From Clostridia bacterium (lineage in GTDB: Bacteria; Bacillota; Clostridia; TANB77; CAG-508), in the NCBI GenBank assembly GCA_900759475.1, contig CAAEVK010000010.1, positions 1-26,876 of the forward strand: 26,876 nt of DNA. The letters run 5' to 3'. How positions within the stretch are numbered: the first letter of the stretch is position 1; every line of letters starts with the position of its first letter. The notes below the pieces were generated by a model that worked only from the letters and a program-made list of their open reading frames with translations, ran no database searches and was not told the origin of the DNA. The position numbers and the translations under genes are program-made. Positions 7,246 through 16,532 of this stretch are shown here, one piece after another.

Positions 7246-10200
7246 TATTTTAATCAATTCTTTTACTTCTTCTAATATTTTACCCGAATTTTCTATTTTA
7301 TATGTTATATAAGGTTCAGCTGATGGCGAAAATTTTATTTTATTTCTAAATGTTTTTAACAATAAATCTATCCATTCCATTTTAAAACTTTCAGCAGAGA
7401 AATTAAATACAATTCCAGAAAATTTTTGTAAGATTTTTGTAATTCCAAGCTTTTTGCATAAAATTTTTATTTTGGCAATTTCAATTAGATTTTTTGTTTC
7501 TTCTGGAATATTTCCAAATCTGTCAATTAGCTCGTCTGTAATGTCTCCGTATTTTTCCCGCTGTATCACATAAAGCAATTTCTTGGTAAATTTCGATTTT
7601 TTGGTCACTAGATGAAATGTAATTGTCTGGAATATAGCAAGAAACATTTAAATCAATTTGTACATCTTGTTCTTCTTTTATTTCTATTCCTTTTGTTTCT
7701 TTTACAACTTGGTCTAATAGTTTACAATACATGTCATATCCCACTTCATCCATATGCCCATGCTGAAACTCCCCTAAAATACTTCCTGCTCCTCTTATTT
7801 CTAAGTCTCTCATAGCAATTTTAAATCCAGATCCAAATTCAGTAAATTCTTTAATTGCTCTCAATCTTTTATCTGCAACTTCTGATAATAGTTTGTCTGG
7901 TTTATAGGTAATATATGCATATGCTTGCTTATCTGCTCTTCCTACCCTTCCTCTAATTTGATATAATTGTGATAAACCTAACCTATCAGCATTTTCTACA
8001 ATAATAGTATTAGCATTAGGAATATCAATTCCAGATTCTAAAATAGTAGTACATACTAATACATCAATTTTTTTATTAACAAAGTCTAGCATAATGTCTT
8101 CTAACTCTCGTCCAGACATTTTTCCATGTGCAAAAGCCACTTTTGCTTCTGGAACTAAATTTGCTATGTCTTCTGCTTTTTTCATAATATGTTCTACATT
8201 GTTAAATAAGTAAAATACCTGTCCATTTCTTTCTATTTCTTTTGTAATTGCTTCTTTTACAACCTCTTCATCATATTCTAATACATAAGTTTGTACTGGT
8301 TTTCTATTTTGTGGTGGTTCGTAAATAACAGACATATCTCTAATTCCTACAATAGACATATGTAGCGTTCTTGGAATAGGGGTTGCTGTCATAGAAAGTA
8401 CATCAATTGAATTTTTCATTTCTTTTATTTTTTCTTTATCTTTTACACCAAATCGATGTTCCTCATCAATAATTAATAAGCCTAAATCTTTAAATAGTAT
8501 GTCTTTGCTTAAAATTCTATGTGTACCAATAATAATATCAATTTCCCCTAACTTTAATTTTTTTACAATTGCTTCTTGTTCTTTTTTTGTTCTAAATCGA
8601 TTTAATAATTCCACACGAATAGGAAAGTCCTTCACTCTTTCTTTAAATGCCTCATATTGCTGGTTTGCTAATACAGTAGTTGGTACTAAATAGGCTACTT
8701 GTTTTTGGTCTAGGCAAGCTTTAAATGCGGCTCGAATAGCAACTTCTGTTTTTCCATAGCCTACATCTCCACATAAAAGCCTATCCATTGGTCGCGGTGT
8801 TTCCATATCTTTTTTTACTTCTTCTATACATCTCAATTGATCTTGTGTCTCTGTATAAGCAAAAGAATCTTCAAATTGTGTTTGCCAAGTAGAATCTTTT
8901 GAAAAAGCAAATCCGTACAGTTTTTTTTCTAATAGCATATAATTGAATTAATTCTTTTGCTACTTCCCTTAGATTATTCTTGACTTTCGCTTTTGTGTTT
9001 TCCCATTCTTTACTTCCTAATCGGTTTAGCCTTGGTGCACCATTTTCCCCTGCACCAATAAATTTTCTAATATTATCTAACTGATTGGTTGGAATATATA
9101 AGTAGTCTCCATCTCTGTATAATATTTTCATATAATCTTTTACAATATTATCTGCTCTAATCGTATTTACCCCTACAAATTGTCCTATCCCATTTGTTCT
9201 ATGTACTACATAATCACCGTGGTTTTAAATCTGAAAAAGTAAATGCTTCTCCTTGTTTAAAAGTGGTTGTAACTACTTTTTTGGGTTTACTTGGTGTAAA
9301 TATTTCTGCTAAAGATATAACAAGAATAGAAAAATCAAAACTTTCAAATCCAGCTGATAATTCTCCAGAGGCAACGACTACTACCCCTGGAGTTGTTTCA
9401 ACTGTTTTTGAATTTTCATATACACATTTTACTTCTTTTTCTAATAACCAATTGTATACTTTTTTAGTATTTTTTAAATTTCCACCTAATACAAGAACTA
9501 CTTTTTTTTCAAGTATTGCTTTTTGTATTTCCTGAAGACATAAATCCATTGAACTACGAAAAAAGTTGACCTCCCTATAGCTAAAGCTATATCCGTTTCT
9601 TTTTGCATGCATACTTTGTTTATCTACAAACCCAATATCTTGTTTTTCTAAATAAATAACTTGTTTTGTTTCTAATAGTTTTAAAAATTGAATGTAATCA
9701 TTTAAAATTACAATACTGTCTGGTACTATTTTTTCTTTTTCTAATAAAGACTTACCCAAGTTTTTATTATCTTTTAAAATATTTTCTATTCTTGCTTTTA
9801 TTTTGGATATTTCGTCTAAAAATATTACTGTGTCTTTGTCAAAATAATCTATTAATGTATTTTGTTTTATATAAAAGTTATTAAAATATCTGTCTATTTT
9901 TTCTAAATAATTTCCTGCTTTTATTTGTTCTACATCTTCTACTATTGCCTCTGTTTGCTCATGTGTCTGTATAATATGCTGCCCTATTTCCTCTAAACTT
10001 CTTTCTAGAACAAATTCTGTTGCAGGATTAATTAGAACTTCTTGCACCATTTGATTTGACCTTTGATTCTCCATATTAAAATATCGGATAGAATCAATTT
10101 CATCTCCCCAAAACTCAATTCTAATTCCTGTTTGTTTATCAACAGCAATATCAATAATTCCGCCTCTAGAACTAAATTGTCCTTCTGCTTCTACTGTATC

Positions 10201-10690
10201 GTACCTCTCATAGCCTAATTGCACTAATTTTTCCTTCAATTCATTCGTTCCGGATTGTTTGTCCTACTTTTAGCTGTAATCTATTTTTATACAAAACTTC
10301 TTTACTTACCATATGCTGTTGCACAGCTTCAATTGTTGTAACAACTATTTTTACCTTTTTGGATTGTATTTGGTTTAATACTTTTATTCTTTCATAATAA
10401 TTATCTTTGTTTTCTGCAATGTAATTATATGCAAAAATTTCTCGTTTTGGAAAATATGCTATTTTTTCTTCAAAAAAAGTAAAATCTTTTACTAGTTTTT
10501 TTGCTTGTATCTCATTATAAGTAATAATAACAATTGGTTTTTCTACATAAAATTGTGTAGAGTAAGCAAAATGTACTTTTGCTACATCTGTTAGACCTGA
10601 TAACATGATAGGACTTACCTTGTTTTTTACATCTTCTATATAAGCATTAAACTTTTTAAAATTTGGTAATGTCTTGGTGATAAAATCCAT
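7237..10690 (-). CDS. mfd: Transcription-repair coupling factor Mfd, read through four CGG +1 shifts
   Basis: Mfd pushes or releases RNA polymerase stalled at lesions and recruits UvrA. In the shifted reading it is 1149 residues, the family's usual size. Order: UvrB-like N-terminal module with FSSRGGIIDIAVD; CarD-like RNA-polymerase interaction domain (LKPGDYVVHRTNGIGQF); helicase lobe 1 with Walker A GDVGYGKTEVA and the DEEH box; lobe 2 ending in GSILGEFQHGHMDEVG; and the C-terminal UvrA-binding-regulating domain. Four in-frame CGG codons (residues 147, 491, 592, 1047) each break the frame, and skipping C restores it with glycine each time. No other in-frame CGG or indel occurs. GGAG precedes the ATG. 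Four shifts in one gene make independent sequencing errors unlikely. Confidence 0.93.
7547..7549 (-). other. CGG +1 frameshift site, Mfd codon 1047
   Basis: Upstream frame reads AAA ATA CGG AGA CAT. Skipping C gives ATA GGA GAC ATT and joins directly to ITDELIDRFGNIP, a conserved Mfd block. Confidence 0.85.
8913..8915 (-). other. CGG +1 frameshift site, Mfd codon 592
   Basis: Reading ACT GTA (C) GGA TTT GCT gives LYAIRKKTVGFAFS, matching the Mfd pattern LYAxRxxxxGxAF without a length change. A nearby run of eight A could also be blamed, but correcting there alters the conserved spacing to the glycine. Confidence 0.85.
9217..9219 (-). other. CGG +1 frameshift site, Mfd codon 491
   Basis: Upstream frame CCA CGG TGA stops immediately. 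Skipping C gives CCA GGT GAT TAT GTA, restoring the LKPGDYVVH start of the CarD-like domain with its conserved glycine. Confidence 0.93.
10250..10252 (-). other. CGG +1 frameshift site, Mfd codon 147
   Basis: Upstream frame ATC CGG AAC GAA TGA stops at once. Skipping C gives ATC GGA ACG AAT GAA TTG and continues into LKEKLVQLGYER. Confidence 0.88.
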
Positions 10691-10791
10691 CTAGTACTCC
10701 TTTCAAAATTTTGCACAATTTATTTTCTTAGCATACATTCATATCATGAAATGCATAAAAGTGGATGCCTATTACTTTTAGATAACAAACT

Positions 10792-12033
10792 TTATTTTTT
10801 ATTTCTCATATAATTCAAATATAATTCTCTTGCAGTTTCGGGACTATCTACGCCAGTTGCATTTTTTACTGGTGCAAATTCTTCCTCTCGTTTTACACGT
10901 AAAATCTTTAACTCTGGAATTGTTTCAAAGGCATCAAATATAAAACTTTCAAACTTATATGCATTAGGCTCACTTGCTTCTACTTTTTCTCCCTTTTCAT
11001 TAATATAATTTATTTTCTTAAAGGCTTGATGATATGGTAACTTTCTTTCTCCAATACTTTTTAATGCATTTACATGGAACATATTACACATAATGTGTGA
11101 CTCTCCATAAAATAGTTCTCCATTTTCGTCTCTTAAATTAGCCATTTCTTCTGGTAACTCTGTATATTCTATTACACTTGGTTGATTATTTCTTTTACAA
11201 AATACACCTACTTTTTCAGTTGGGCTACATTTTACTAATGATTTAGCTGCTGCTAAAACACCGTAACTATGTGCAATTCCCACTAAAAGTGGATCTACCA
11301 TTTTTAATAGTGCATTATCTATTGCCCCTATAAACAACCATTCCACTTGTTTTTCTATCATATCATCAATTATTCCATTTTTATTCATTGAACTAAAAAT
11401 TCCGCCATTTCCATCTGCTGCTTCTTTTACAAGTCCTTTTTCAGCTAGCAAAATCTTTCCTTCTTTATTAATTGTTGGTAGTTCTCCTTGTGAAAAAAAC
11501 TTAATATATTCTTTATTATATCCAAAATAATTATTTTTTTCGAAAAATTCAATTGTCTCTTTATTATTTTCTCTACTTGTCATAATATACCAAGGAATTG
11601 TTACATTATATTTTTGATTTGCTTTGTTTAACTCATCATAAAAAATTTCAAAAAGAGATTTATTATTCACTAAATAATAAGTTCCTTTAGGTCCTGAATG
11701 TCCTAATCTTGTTCCCTGTCCCCCTGCCATAGTAGCAACAGCATATTTTCCACTTGTAATAATTTCTTCTCCTATTTTTTCATATTGTTCTTTTTGTTCT
11801 TTTGACATTTTTTCTTTATCTATATATTCTATTGGTTCTATTTTATCATTAGAAACTGCCATTGGTTTTTTGGTGCTTTCATACAATTCTTGCATGGTTT
11901 TAAAATCAATCTCTAATAATTGATTTAACAGTGATTCCTGTTCTTCTTTTGAAAGCTCTTCATAAAAATTTAATAAATGTTCTTGATGATATTTTTTTAA
12001 TATTTGTTTTGTAATTTCTAATTTTTCACTCAT
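10792..12033 (-). CDS. UDPGP-family nucleotidyltransferase (UDP-sugar pyrophosphorylase)
   Basis: Uridylyltransferase of the eukaryote-like UDPGP type 1 family. It should make UDP-glucose or UDP-N-acetylglucosamine from UTP and the sugar-1-phosphate. The nucleotide-binding signature AGGQGTRLGHSGPKG is at about residues 103-117, and a uridine/sugar-binding region (IGAIDNALLKMVDP) lies mid-protein. The length of 413 is normal for bacterial members. Sugar specificity cannot be read from the sequence. It sits upstream of mfd on the same strand with a 101-base gap. GAGGT precedes the ATG. The frame is intact and CGG occurs only out of frame (11263, 11404). Confidence 0.85.
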   Translation of the reverse strand: MSEKLEITKQILKKYHQEHLLNFYEELSKEEQESLLNQLLEIDFKTMQELYESTKKPMAVSNDKIEPIEYIDKEKMSKEQKEQYEKIGEEIITSGKYAVATMAGGQGTRLGHSGPKGTYYLVNNKSLFEIFYDELNKANQKYNVTIPWYIMTSRENNKETIEFFEKNNYFGYNKEYIKFFSQGELPTINKEGKILLAEKGLVKEAADGNGGIFSSMNKNGIIDDMIEKQVEWLFIGAIDNALLKMVDPLLVGIAHSYGVLAAAKSLVKCSPTEKVGVFCKRNNQPSVIEYTELPEEMANLRDENGELFYGESHIMCNMFHVNALKSIGERKLPYHQAFKKINYINEKGEKVEASEPNAYKFESFIFDAFETIPELKILRVKREEEFAPVKNATGVDSPETARELYLNYMRNKK

Positions 12034-12154
12034 ATCTTACCTCTTTATATTATTTTATTTCTATGATAATATAACACTTTTTTCTGCATTTGTCCAGTAG
12101 TTTTGCTGTTTGTATTATGTAAATTTTTAGCATTTGTTCAGTAGTAAGTATATG

Positions 12155-12182
12155 TTGACATTATGTAGATTTATGCTATAAT
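12155..12182 (+). promoter_or_regulatory. Sigma-A promoter for the small Cys-rich gene
   Basis: A consensus TTGACA at 12155-12160 and TATAAT at 12177-12182 are separated by 16 bases, about 40 bases upstream of the start codon at 12224. Just upstream, the phrase GCATTTGTYCAGTAG occurs twice (near 12086 and 12130). Confidence 0.8.
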
Positions 12183-12223
12183 TAAAATATTGGTAGAGTA
12201 CCAAAATTGAAAGGGGAAAAAAT

Positions 12224-12406
12224 ATGTCTAGGAAATGTCCTTACCTGAATGAGCAAATATTTGGTCATTCAAAAACCTGGTATTGTTGCTTGAATGCTAA
12301 AACTGTACAACCAGAAATAGACTGTAAGGACTGTCGAGAGAATCTTTTTGTTGTAGCGATACCAAAGAAAAGATTCCCAAAGCTAAGGAAACCCGTTCGT
12401 TGGTGA
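12224..12406 (+). CDS. Small cysteine-rich protein, unknown function
   Basis: Protein of 60 residues with five cysteines: one near the N-terminus (RKCPYL), an adjacent pair (YCCLN) and a CxxC (CKDC), followed by a basic, proline-containing tail. The cysteine spacing suggests a small zinc-binding protein, but I do not recognise the family. AGGGGA lies before the ATG, a consensus promoter lies upstream, and a strong terminator overlaps the stop codon. It is therefore a well-defined monocistronic gene with good expression signals. Confidence 0.72.
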   Translation: MSRKCPYLNEQIFGHSKTWYCCLNAKTVQPEIDCKDCRENLFVVAIPKKRFPKLRKPVRW

Positions 12407-12430
12407 GCGTAAATCGCTCACCTTTTATTT
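12402..12430 (+). terminator. Terminator of the small Cys-rich gene
   Basis: GGTGAGCG (12402-12409) pairs with CGCTCACC (12415-12422) around TAAAT, followed by TTTTATTTT. The stop codon lies inside the left arm. Confidence 0.85.
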
Positions 12431-12501
12431 TGTTCTCTTATTTAAGACATATATCTTCTCATATTATAAAATATATAATCATATAATTTATTGGTGATTA
12501 T

Positions 12502-13682
12502 GTGAAAAAATTTTTTGTTATTTCATTAAAGAATTTATTTTTTCCTGTTTTATTTGTCCTATTTATACTTTGTTTATTAACATTTTCCAATTCCAATTTA
12601 CAAGCTGCAAAGTCTGGTATTGCATTATGGGCAAATTCTGTACTTCCTAGCTTACTTCCCTTTTTTATTGCAACAGAATTATTAAGTCATACTAATGTTA
12701 TTTCTATTTTAGGAAAAGTTTTTGGAAAACTCATGCGTCCCCTATTTTGTGTACCTGGTGAAGGTGCTTTTGCCTTTATTATGGGAATTATTTCTGGCTA
12801 TCCTACAGGTGCAAAAATTGTAATTGATTTTAGAAAACAAGGAATTTGTACAAAAGCAGAAGCAGAAAGATTACTCGCCTTTACCAATAATTCTGGTCCA
12901 TTATTTATTGTGGGAACTATTGGAATTAGCTTATTTGCCAATACTACTACTGGTTTTTTGCTATTAATTACCCATATTCTAGCATGTATTACAGTAGGAA
13001 TTCTTTTTCGTTTTTGGAAAAAAAACGATATTCCCTCTTCGTCTCATGAAAAACAAGTTCCTTTCTCTTGTGAGCTTGTTCAGTTTTCTAATTTGGGTAA
13101 AATACTAGCACGGTAGTATTATGAATTCAATTTATACAATTGTTTTAATTGGTGGATTTGTTGTTCTTTTTTCTGTTATTATTTCTATTTTAAAACAAAG
13201 TGGCATTTTGCAATATTGTTCTAGCTTTTTAAACCCTTTGTTTCATTTTTTTTCTGTTTCGCAACAGTTTTGTGCCCCTGTTTTATCTGGAATTTTAGAG
13301 TTAACCAATGGTATAAAAGAAGTTGCTCTTATTCCATCAAAAGCAATTTCTATTAATATTATTTTGTGTAGTTTTTTACTACGGTTTTGGCGGTATTTCT
13401 GTATTGCTACAAGTTTTTAGCATTATTTCTCAATCGGATATATCCATAAAACCTTATTTATTAGGAAAATTTTTACAAGGATTATTGGCAGCTTTCTATA
13501 CCTATATTGCTTTAAAATATATTCCTATATTAAATTTGGATTTAATAGAAACCTCCTCAACTATCTCTTCTAGGTCACTTTTTCCTAATTATGTAAGCAT
13601 TTTGTGGATTTTATTACCTATTTTTTTCTTTTTGGTGTTATATTATAGAAAAAGAAAACTAACCTTGTTGTATAGGAAATAA
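12502..13682 (+). CDS. ylbJ: Sporulation integral membrane protein YlbJ, read through two CGG +1 shifts
   Basis: Polytopic membrane protein of the YlbJ family, with nucleoside-recognition/gate-like domains, required for spore formation in Bacillus. Hydrophobic segments alternate throughout, and the conserved block FIMGIISGYPTGAK and later GFGGISV are visible. Two in-frame CGG codons break the frame: residue 204 (ILA-G-SIMNS) and residue 294 (FLL-G-FGGIS). Skipping C at each gives 392 residues ending at a TAA before a strong terminator, a normal YlbJ length. The start is a GTG at 12502 with only a weak GGTGA upstream. It is the best indication in the window that the host forms spores. Confidence 0.88.
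13111..13113 (+). other. CGG +1 frameshift site, YlbJ codon 204
   Basis: GCA CGG TAG would stop immediately. Skipping C gives GCA GGT AGT ATT ATG and continues in the next membrane segment. Confidence 0.92.
13382..13384 (+). other. CGG +1 frameshift site, YlbJ codon 294
   Basis: CTA CGG TTT TGG becomes CTA GGT TTT GGC GGT, restoring the conserved GFGGISV motif. A second CGG nine bases later is out of frame after the shift and causes no break. Confidence 0.93.
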
Positions 13683-13695
13683 ACCTTTATACAAT

Positions 13696-13740
13696 AATAA
13701 AAGAGGTGTTTAACCTCTTTTATTGTTGTTATATTTTTTA
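13696..13740. terminator. Bidirectional terminator between ylbJ and ferredoxin genes
   Basis: AATAAAAGAGGT (13696-13707) and ACCTCTTTTATT (13713-13724) form a 12-bp stem with a five-base loop. T-rich sequence follows on the plus strand, and the converging gene lies on the other side. Confidence 0.8.
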
Positions 13741-13763
13741 TTTTACTTGTAATTTTACCTTTC

Positions 13764-13934
13764 TTATTCTTCTTCTGGTGCTTCCACTGGGCAAACTCCT
13801 CTACATGTTCCGCAAGAAATGCAAATTTCTGGATCAATTACATATTTGTCGTCTCCTTGTGATATGCAACTTACTGGGCAAGCTCCTGCACAAGCTCCAC
13901 AAGAAATACATTTGTCTGTTATTTTATATGCCAT
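13764..13934 (-). CDS. 2[4Fe-4S] ferredoxin
   Basis: Small electron carrier of 56 residues with two classical cluster motifs, CISCGACAGACPVSC and CISCGTCRGVCP, then a short acidic tail. It serves low-potential electron transfer in the cytoplasm of anaerobes. I chose the ATG at 13934 because GGAGG lies at the proper distance; a longer frame to 13961 would overlap the ricT stop. It is the last gene of the walR-lepB-holB-ricT run. The frame is intact, with one out-of-frame CGG. Confidence 0.93.
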   Translation of the reverse strand: MAYKITDKCISCGACAGACPVSCISQGDDKYVIDPEICISCGTCRGVCPVEAPEEE

Positions 13935-13947
13935 ATCTTTCACCTCC

Positions 13948-14856
13948 TTACATATCTTCATTACTTTCTTGGCTATCTTGTTCTTCTAGTTTTTTTAATT
14001 CTGCTAGTTCCTCTGGTGATAAGTCCATATCCTCTTTTGTTTCTATATCTTTAATTATTTTTATATCTTGAACATGATATCTTTTGTAAAAAGTATCTTC
14101 TCCATCTATAAATTTTACTTTTACTCTTTCTTTTAATGTTTCTATTCCACAAACTTCGCCTTCTCCATCTTCTGTTTCTACAATTGCGCCTATTTTAGGT
14201 AATCTTTTTAGTTTTTCATCATAAACCTCTTGTTCATATTTTAAGCAACACATTAATCTTCCACAGTTGCCAGATATTTTAGATGGATTAAGTGACATAT
14301 TTTGCTCTTTTGCCATTTTAATAGATACTGTATCAAAATTATTTAAAAAGGAGCAACAACAAAGTTCCCTTCCGCACATTCCATTTCCACCAATTCTTCT
14401 TACTTCATCTCTTACTCCAATTTGCCTTAACTCAATTCTTGTTTTATAAATAGCTGCCAAATCTTTTACTAGCTCTCTAAAATCAATTCTTCCATCTGCT
14501 GTAAAATAAAAAACAATTTTACTATTGTCAAAATTATATGCTACATCCGTTAAATTCATTTCTAATTGATGTTCTTTTATTTTTTTATTGCATACTGTAA
14601 AAGCTTCTTTTTCCTTACGTTTGTTTTCTTCATGATGTTTTTTGTCTTTTTCGTTTGCTATTCTTATTACTTTTTTTAATGGTGACACTATTTTTTCTTC
14701 TGGGATTTCTCTGTTAGGAATCATTACTTCTCCTAATTCTTGTCCCATTGCTGTTTCCACTATTACACTATCTTGTTTTGTTATTTTTAAATTTCCTGGG
14801 TCAAAAAAATAAATTTTCCCGGGTTTTTTAAATCTAACACCTATAATATTTTTCAT
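13948..14856 (-). CDS. ricT: PSP1-domain protein RicT (YaaT)
   Basis: RicT/YaaT family protein of 302 residues. In Bacillus, RicT joins RicA and RicF in an iron-sulfur complex that assists RNase Y in RNA maturation and promotes sporulation and competence. The PSP1 domain is seen as IGVRFKKPGKIYFFDPG near the N-terminus and GNGMCGRELCCCSFL with NCGRLMCCLKYE in the core; these cysteine clusters are the family hallmark. It directly follows holB, the same order as in Bacillus. The acidic C-terminal tail is typical. The frame is intact, with three out-of-frame CGGs that do no harm. Confidence 0.93.
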   Translation of the reverse strand: MKNIIGVRFKKPGKIYFFDPGNLKITKQDSVIVETAMGQELGEVMIPNREIPEEKIVSPLKKVIRIANEKDKKHHEENKRKEKEAFTVCNKKIKEHQLEMNLTDVAYNFDNSKIVFYFTADGRIDFRELVKDLAAIYKTRIELRQIGVRDEVRRIGGNGMCGRELCCCSFLNNFDTVSIKMAKEQNMSLNPSKISGNCGRLMCCLKYEQEVYDEKLKRLPKIGAIVETEDGEGEVCGIETLKERVKVKFIDGEDTFYKRYHVQDIKIIKDIETKEDMDLSPEELAELKKLEEQDSQESNEDM

Positions 14857-14880
14857 TGTTTGCCTTCTTTCATTTTTATT

Positions 14881-15774
14881 TTAGTTTAATGTAGACTTAT
14901 TTGCTATTTCCCATATACTAAATATCATATTATCTAATGTCATATCTAAATTAGCATTTTGTTTTATTCTGTTTTTCGCAATTTCTACCTTTTCTATACA
15001 ATCTAGACACTTAACATCCTTTTTGGCTTCATGGAATAATACTACATTCATATATTCTAGTATAGCATTTATATTGTCTTTTTCTTTATAAATCGGTAAA
15101 AAAGAATTTAAAAAATGTATTTTGCTAAGCTGTCTTCTTTTTATTAATGTATCCTCTATTATTTTATAAATTTCTTTAAATTCTTGTAACTCATATGCTT
15201 TTGCTATACTTCCATCCATTGTTTTTAACATATTATTTGTAATGTTTGTTAAACCTTCTTTTTCTAAAAATAGTTTTAATTCTTCATCCGAAATTGGTTG
15301 AAAATTAATTTTTGTACATCTTGATTGAATGGTATTTAATAACAAACTTTCATTCGAACATAATAAAATAATAATAATATATTCAGGTGGTTCTTCTAGT
15401 GTTTTTAATAAACAGTTTTGTGCTTCTTTGGTCATTTTTTCACTATCTCGAATAATGTATATTTTTCGATGAGATATAATTGGTTTTTCAATTATTTTCA
15501 TTTGTAATAACCTAATTTGCTCTATTTTAATGCTGCTTCCATCTGGTTCTATTATTGTAAAATCCGGATTATTTTGTGAGTCAAACTCTATACAAGATTT
15601 ACAGTTTGGCTCTCCTAAGCATAATGCCTGTTTTGCAAATTCTTTTGCAAATAGCATTTTTCCAATTCCTTCTCTTCCTGTAAATAAATAACTATGTAAA
15701 AAATTTTTACTTTGTATAATCTCATTTAATAATTTCTTTATTTCTTTATTTCCAACTAAATTTTGAAATGTCAC
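14881..15774 (-). CDS. holB: DNA polymerase III delta' subunit
   Basis: Clamp-loader subunit delta'. The AAA+ core shows a P-loop region LFTGREGIGKMLFAKEF, the zinc-binding cysteine group (CLGEPNCKSC), the LEEPPE motif and the SRC motif (QSRCTKI). I place the start at GTG 15774 (MTFQNLVGNKEIKKLL) because GGAGG lies ten bases upstream and family members begin there; a longer open frame extends into lepB. The length of 297 is slightly short but normal in Clostridia. It sits between lepB and ricT with gaps of about 20 bases, indicating one operon. The frame is intact. Confidence 0.92.
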   Translation of the reverse strand: MTFQNLVGNKEIKKLLNEIIQSKNFLHSYLFTGREGIGKMLFAKEFAKQALCLGEPNCKSCIEFDSQNNPDFTIIEPDGSSIKIEQIRLLQMKIIEKPIISHRKIYIIRDSEKMTKEAQNCLLKTLEEPPEYIIIILLCSNESLLLNTIQSRCTKINFQPISDEELKLFLEKEGLTNITNNMLKTMDGSIAKAYELQEFKEIYKIIEDTLIKRRQLSKIHFLNSFLPIYKEKDNINAILEYMNVVLFHEAKKDVKCLDCIEKVEIAKNRIKQNANLDMTLDNMIFSIWEIANKSTLN

Positions 15775-15794
15775 AATTTTTAGTCCTCCATTTA

Positions 15795-16433
15795 TTATTC
15801 CACTGTTCCAAATAAATCTAATGGCCAAAAGCGTATCCACACTTTGCTTTCGATTTTTGAAATAGGTATACAACCAAATCTTCTACTGTCTGTGCTCTTT
15901 TCTCGGTTGTCTCCCATAACAAAAACACAATCTTGAGGCACTACAATATCTGTAAATGATCCATCTAATGAAGTTGTTAAAACATCTTTTTGCAAATATG
16001 GCTCTTCTAAAAGTTCGTTATTAATAAACACTTTATTATTATAAATTTTTACATGTTCTCCTGGTAGGGCAATTACTCTTTTAATATAGCTTGTTTTATT
16101 CATTTCCAACACATAGTAAGAAAATTTTTCCCATAGTCCTTGTGGTTCACTTTCATATATAGCAACTGGATTAGATAAATCTGCTTCTGTTGAATAAATC
16201 ACTGCTTTACTTGGAGCTTCAAACGTTATAATGTCTCCTCTTTCTGGAATAGAATGTGTTGTTCTTATCAATCGATTTAAAATTAATCTTTGATTTTCTT
16301 GTAAGGTAGGATACATAGATGGTTGCTGAACAATTGTTGGTGTTCCTATATAATAGCGAACCAACAAAGCTAGTACTATTGCAATAATAATGCAATATAA
16401 CCATTCTAATATTTCTTTTAGCTTTGTATTCAT
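15795..16433 (-). CDS. lepB: Signal peptidase I
   Basis: Membrane protease that removes signal peptides from exported proteins. One N-terminal membrane segment (LYCIIIAIVLALLVRYYIG) precedes the catalytic serine in QPSMYPTL, the catalytic lysine in YIKRVIALPGE and the box E motif GDNREKSTDSRRFG. The length is 212 residues. I chose the ATG at 16433 because AGGAAGG lies upstream; an in-frame ATG at 16499 lacks one. It is positioned between walK and holB in an apparent cell-envelope/replication operon. The frame is intact, with no CGG in any position that I found. Confidence 0.94.
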   Translation of the reverse strand: MNTKLKEILEWLYCIIIAIVLALLVRYYIGTPTIVQQPSMYPTLQENQRLILNRLIRTTHSIPERGDIITFEAPSKAVIYSTEADLSNPVAIYESEPQGLWEKFSYYVLEMNKTSYIKRVIALPGEHVKIYNNKVFINNELLEEPYLQKDVLTTSLDGSFTDIVVPQDCVFVMGDNREKSTDSRRFGCIPISKIESKVWIRFWPLDLFGTVE

Positions 16434-16532
16434 ATAAGTTTTAACTTCCTTCCTTTGTTTTACGTATTTTATTATATATGATTTTATTTTGTTTTTCAAT
16501 ATATATCTAATATTTTCAGTTCTATTTTTGTT

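Noticed and set aside
8918..8930. A-run (eight A) in mfd as the cause of the third frame break
   Set aside because: Correcting there opens the frame but changes the conserved spacing of LYAxRxxxxGxAF. Correcting at the CGG just downstream keeps the motif exactly, as at every other site.
6154..10690. TrmH-family gene and mfd as decayed pseudogenes or ordinary long-read indel errors
   Set aside because: All breaks coincide with in-frame CGG and are corrected by the same one-base skip giving glycine, while out-of-frame CGG and long homopolymers show no breaks. Random decay or base-calling error would not respect codon phase.
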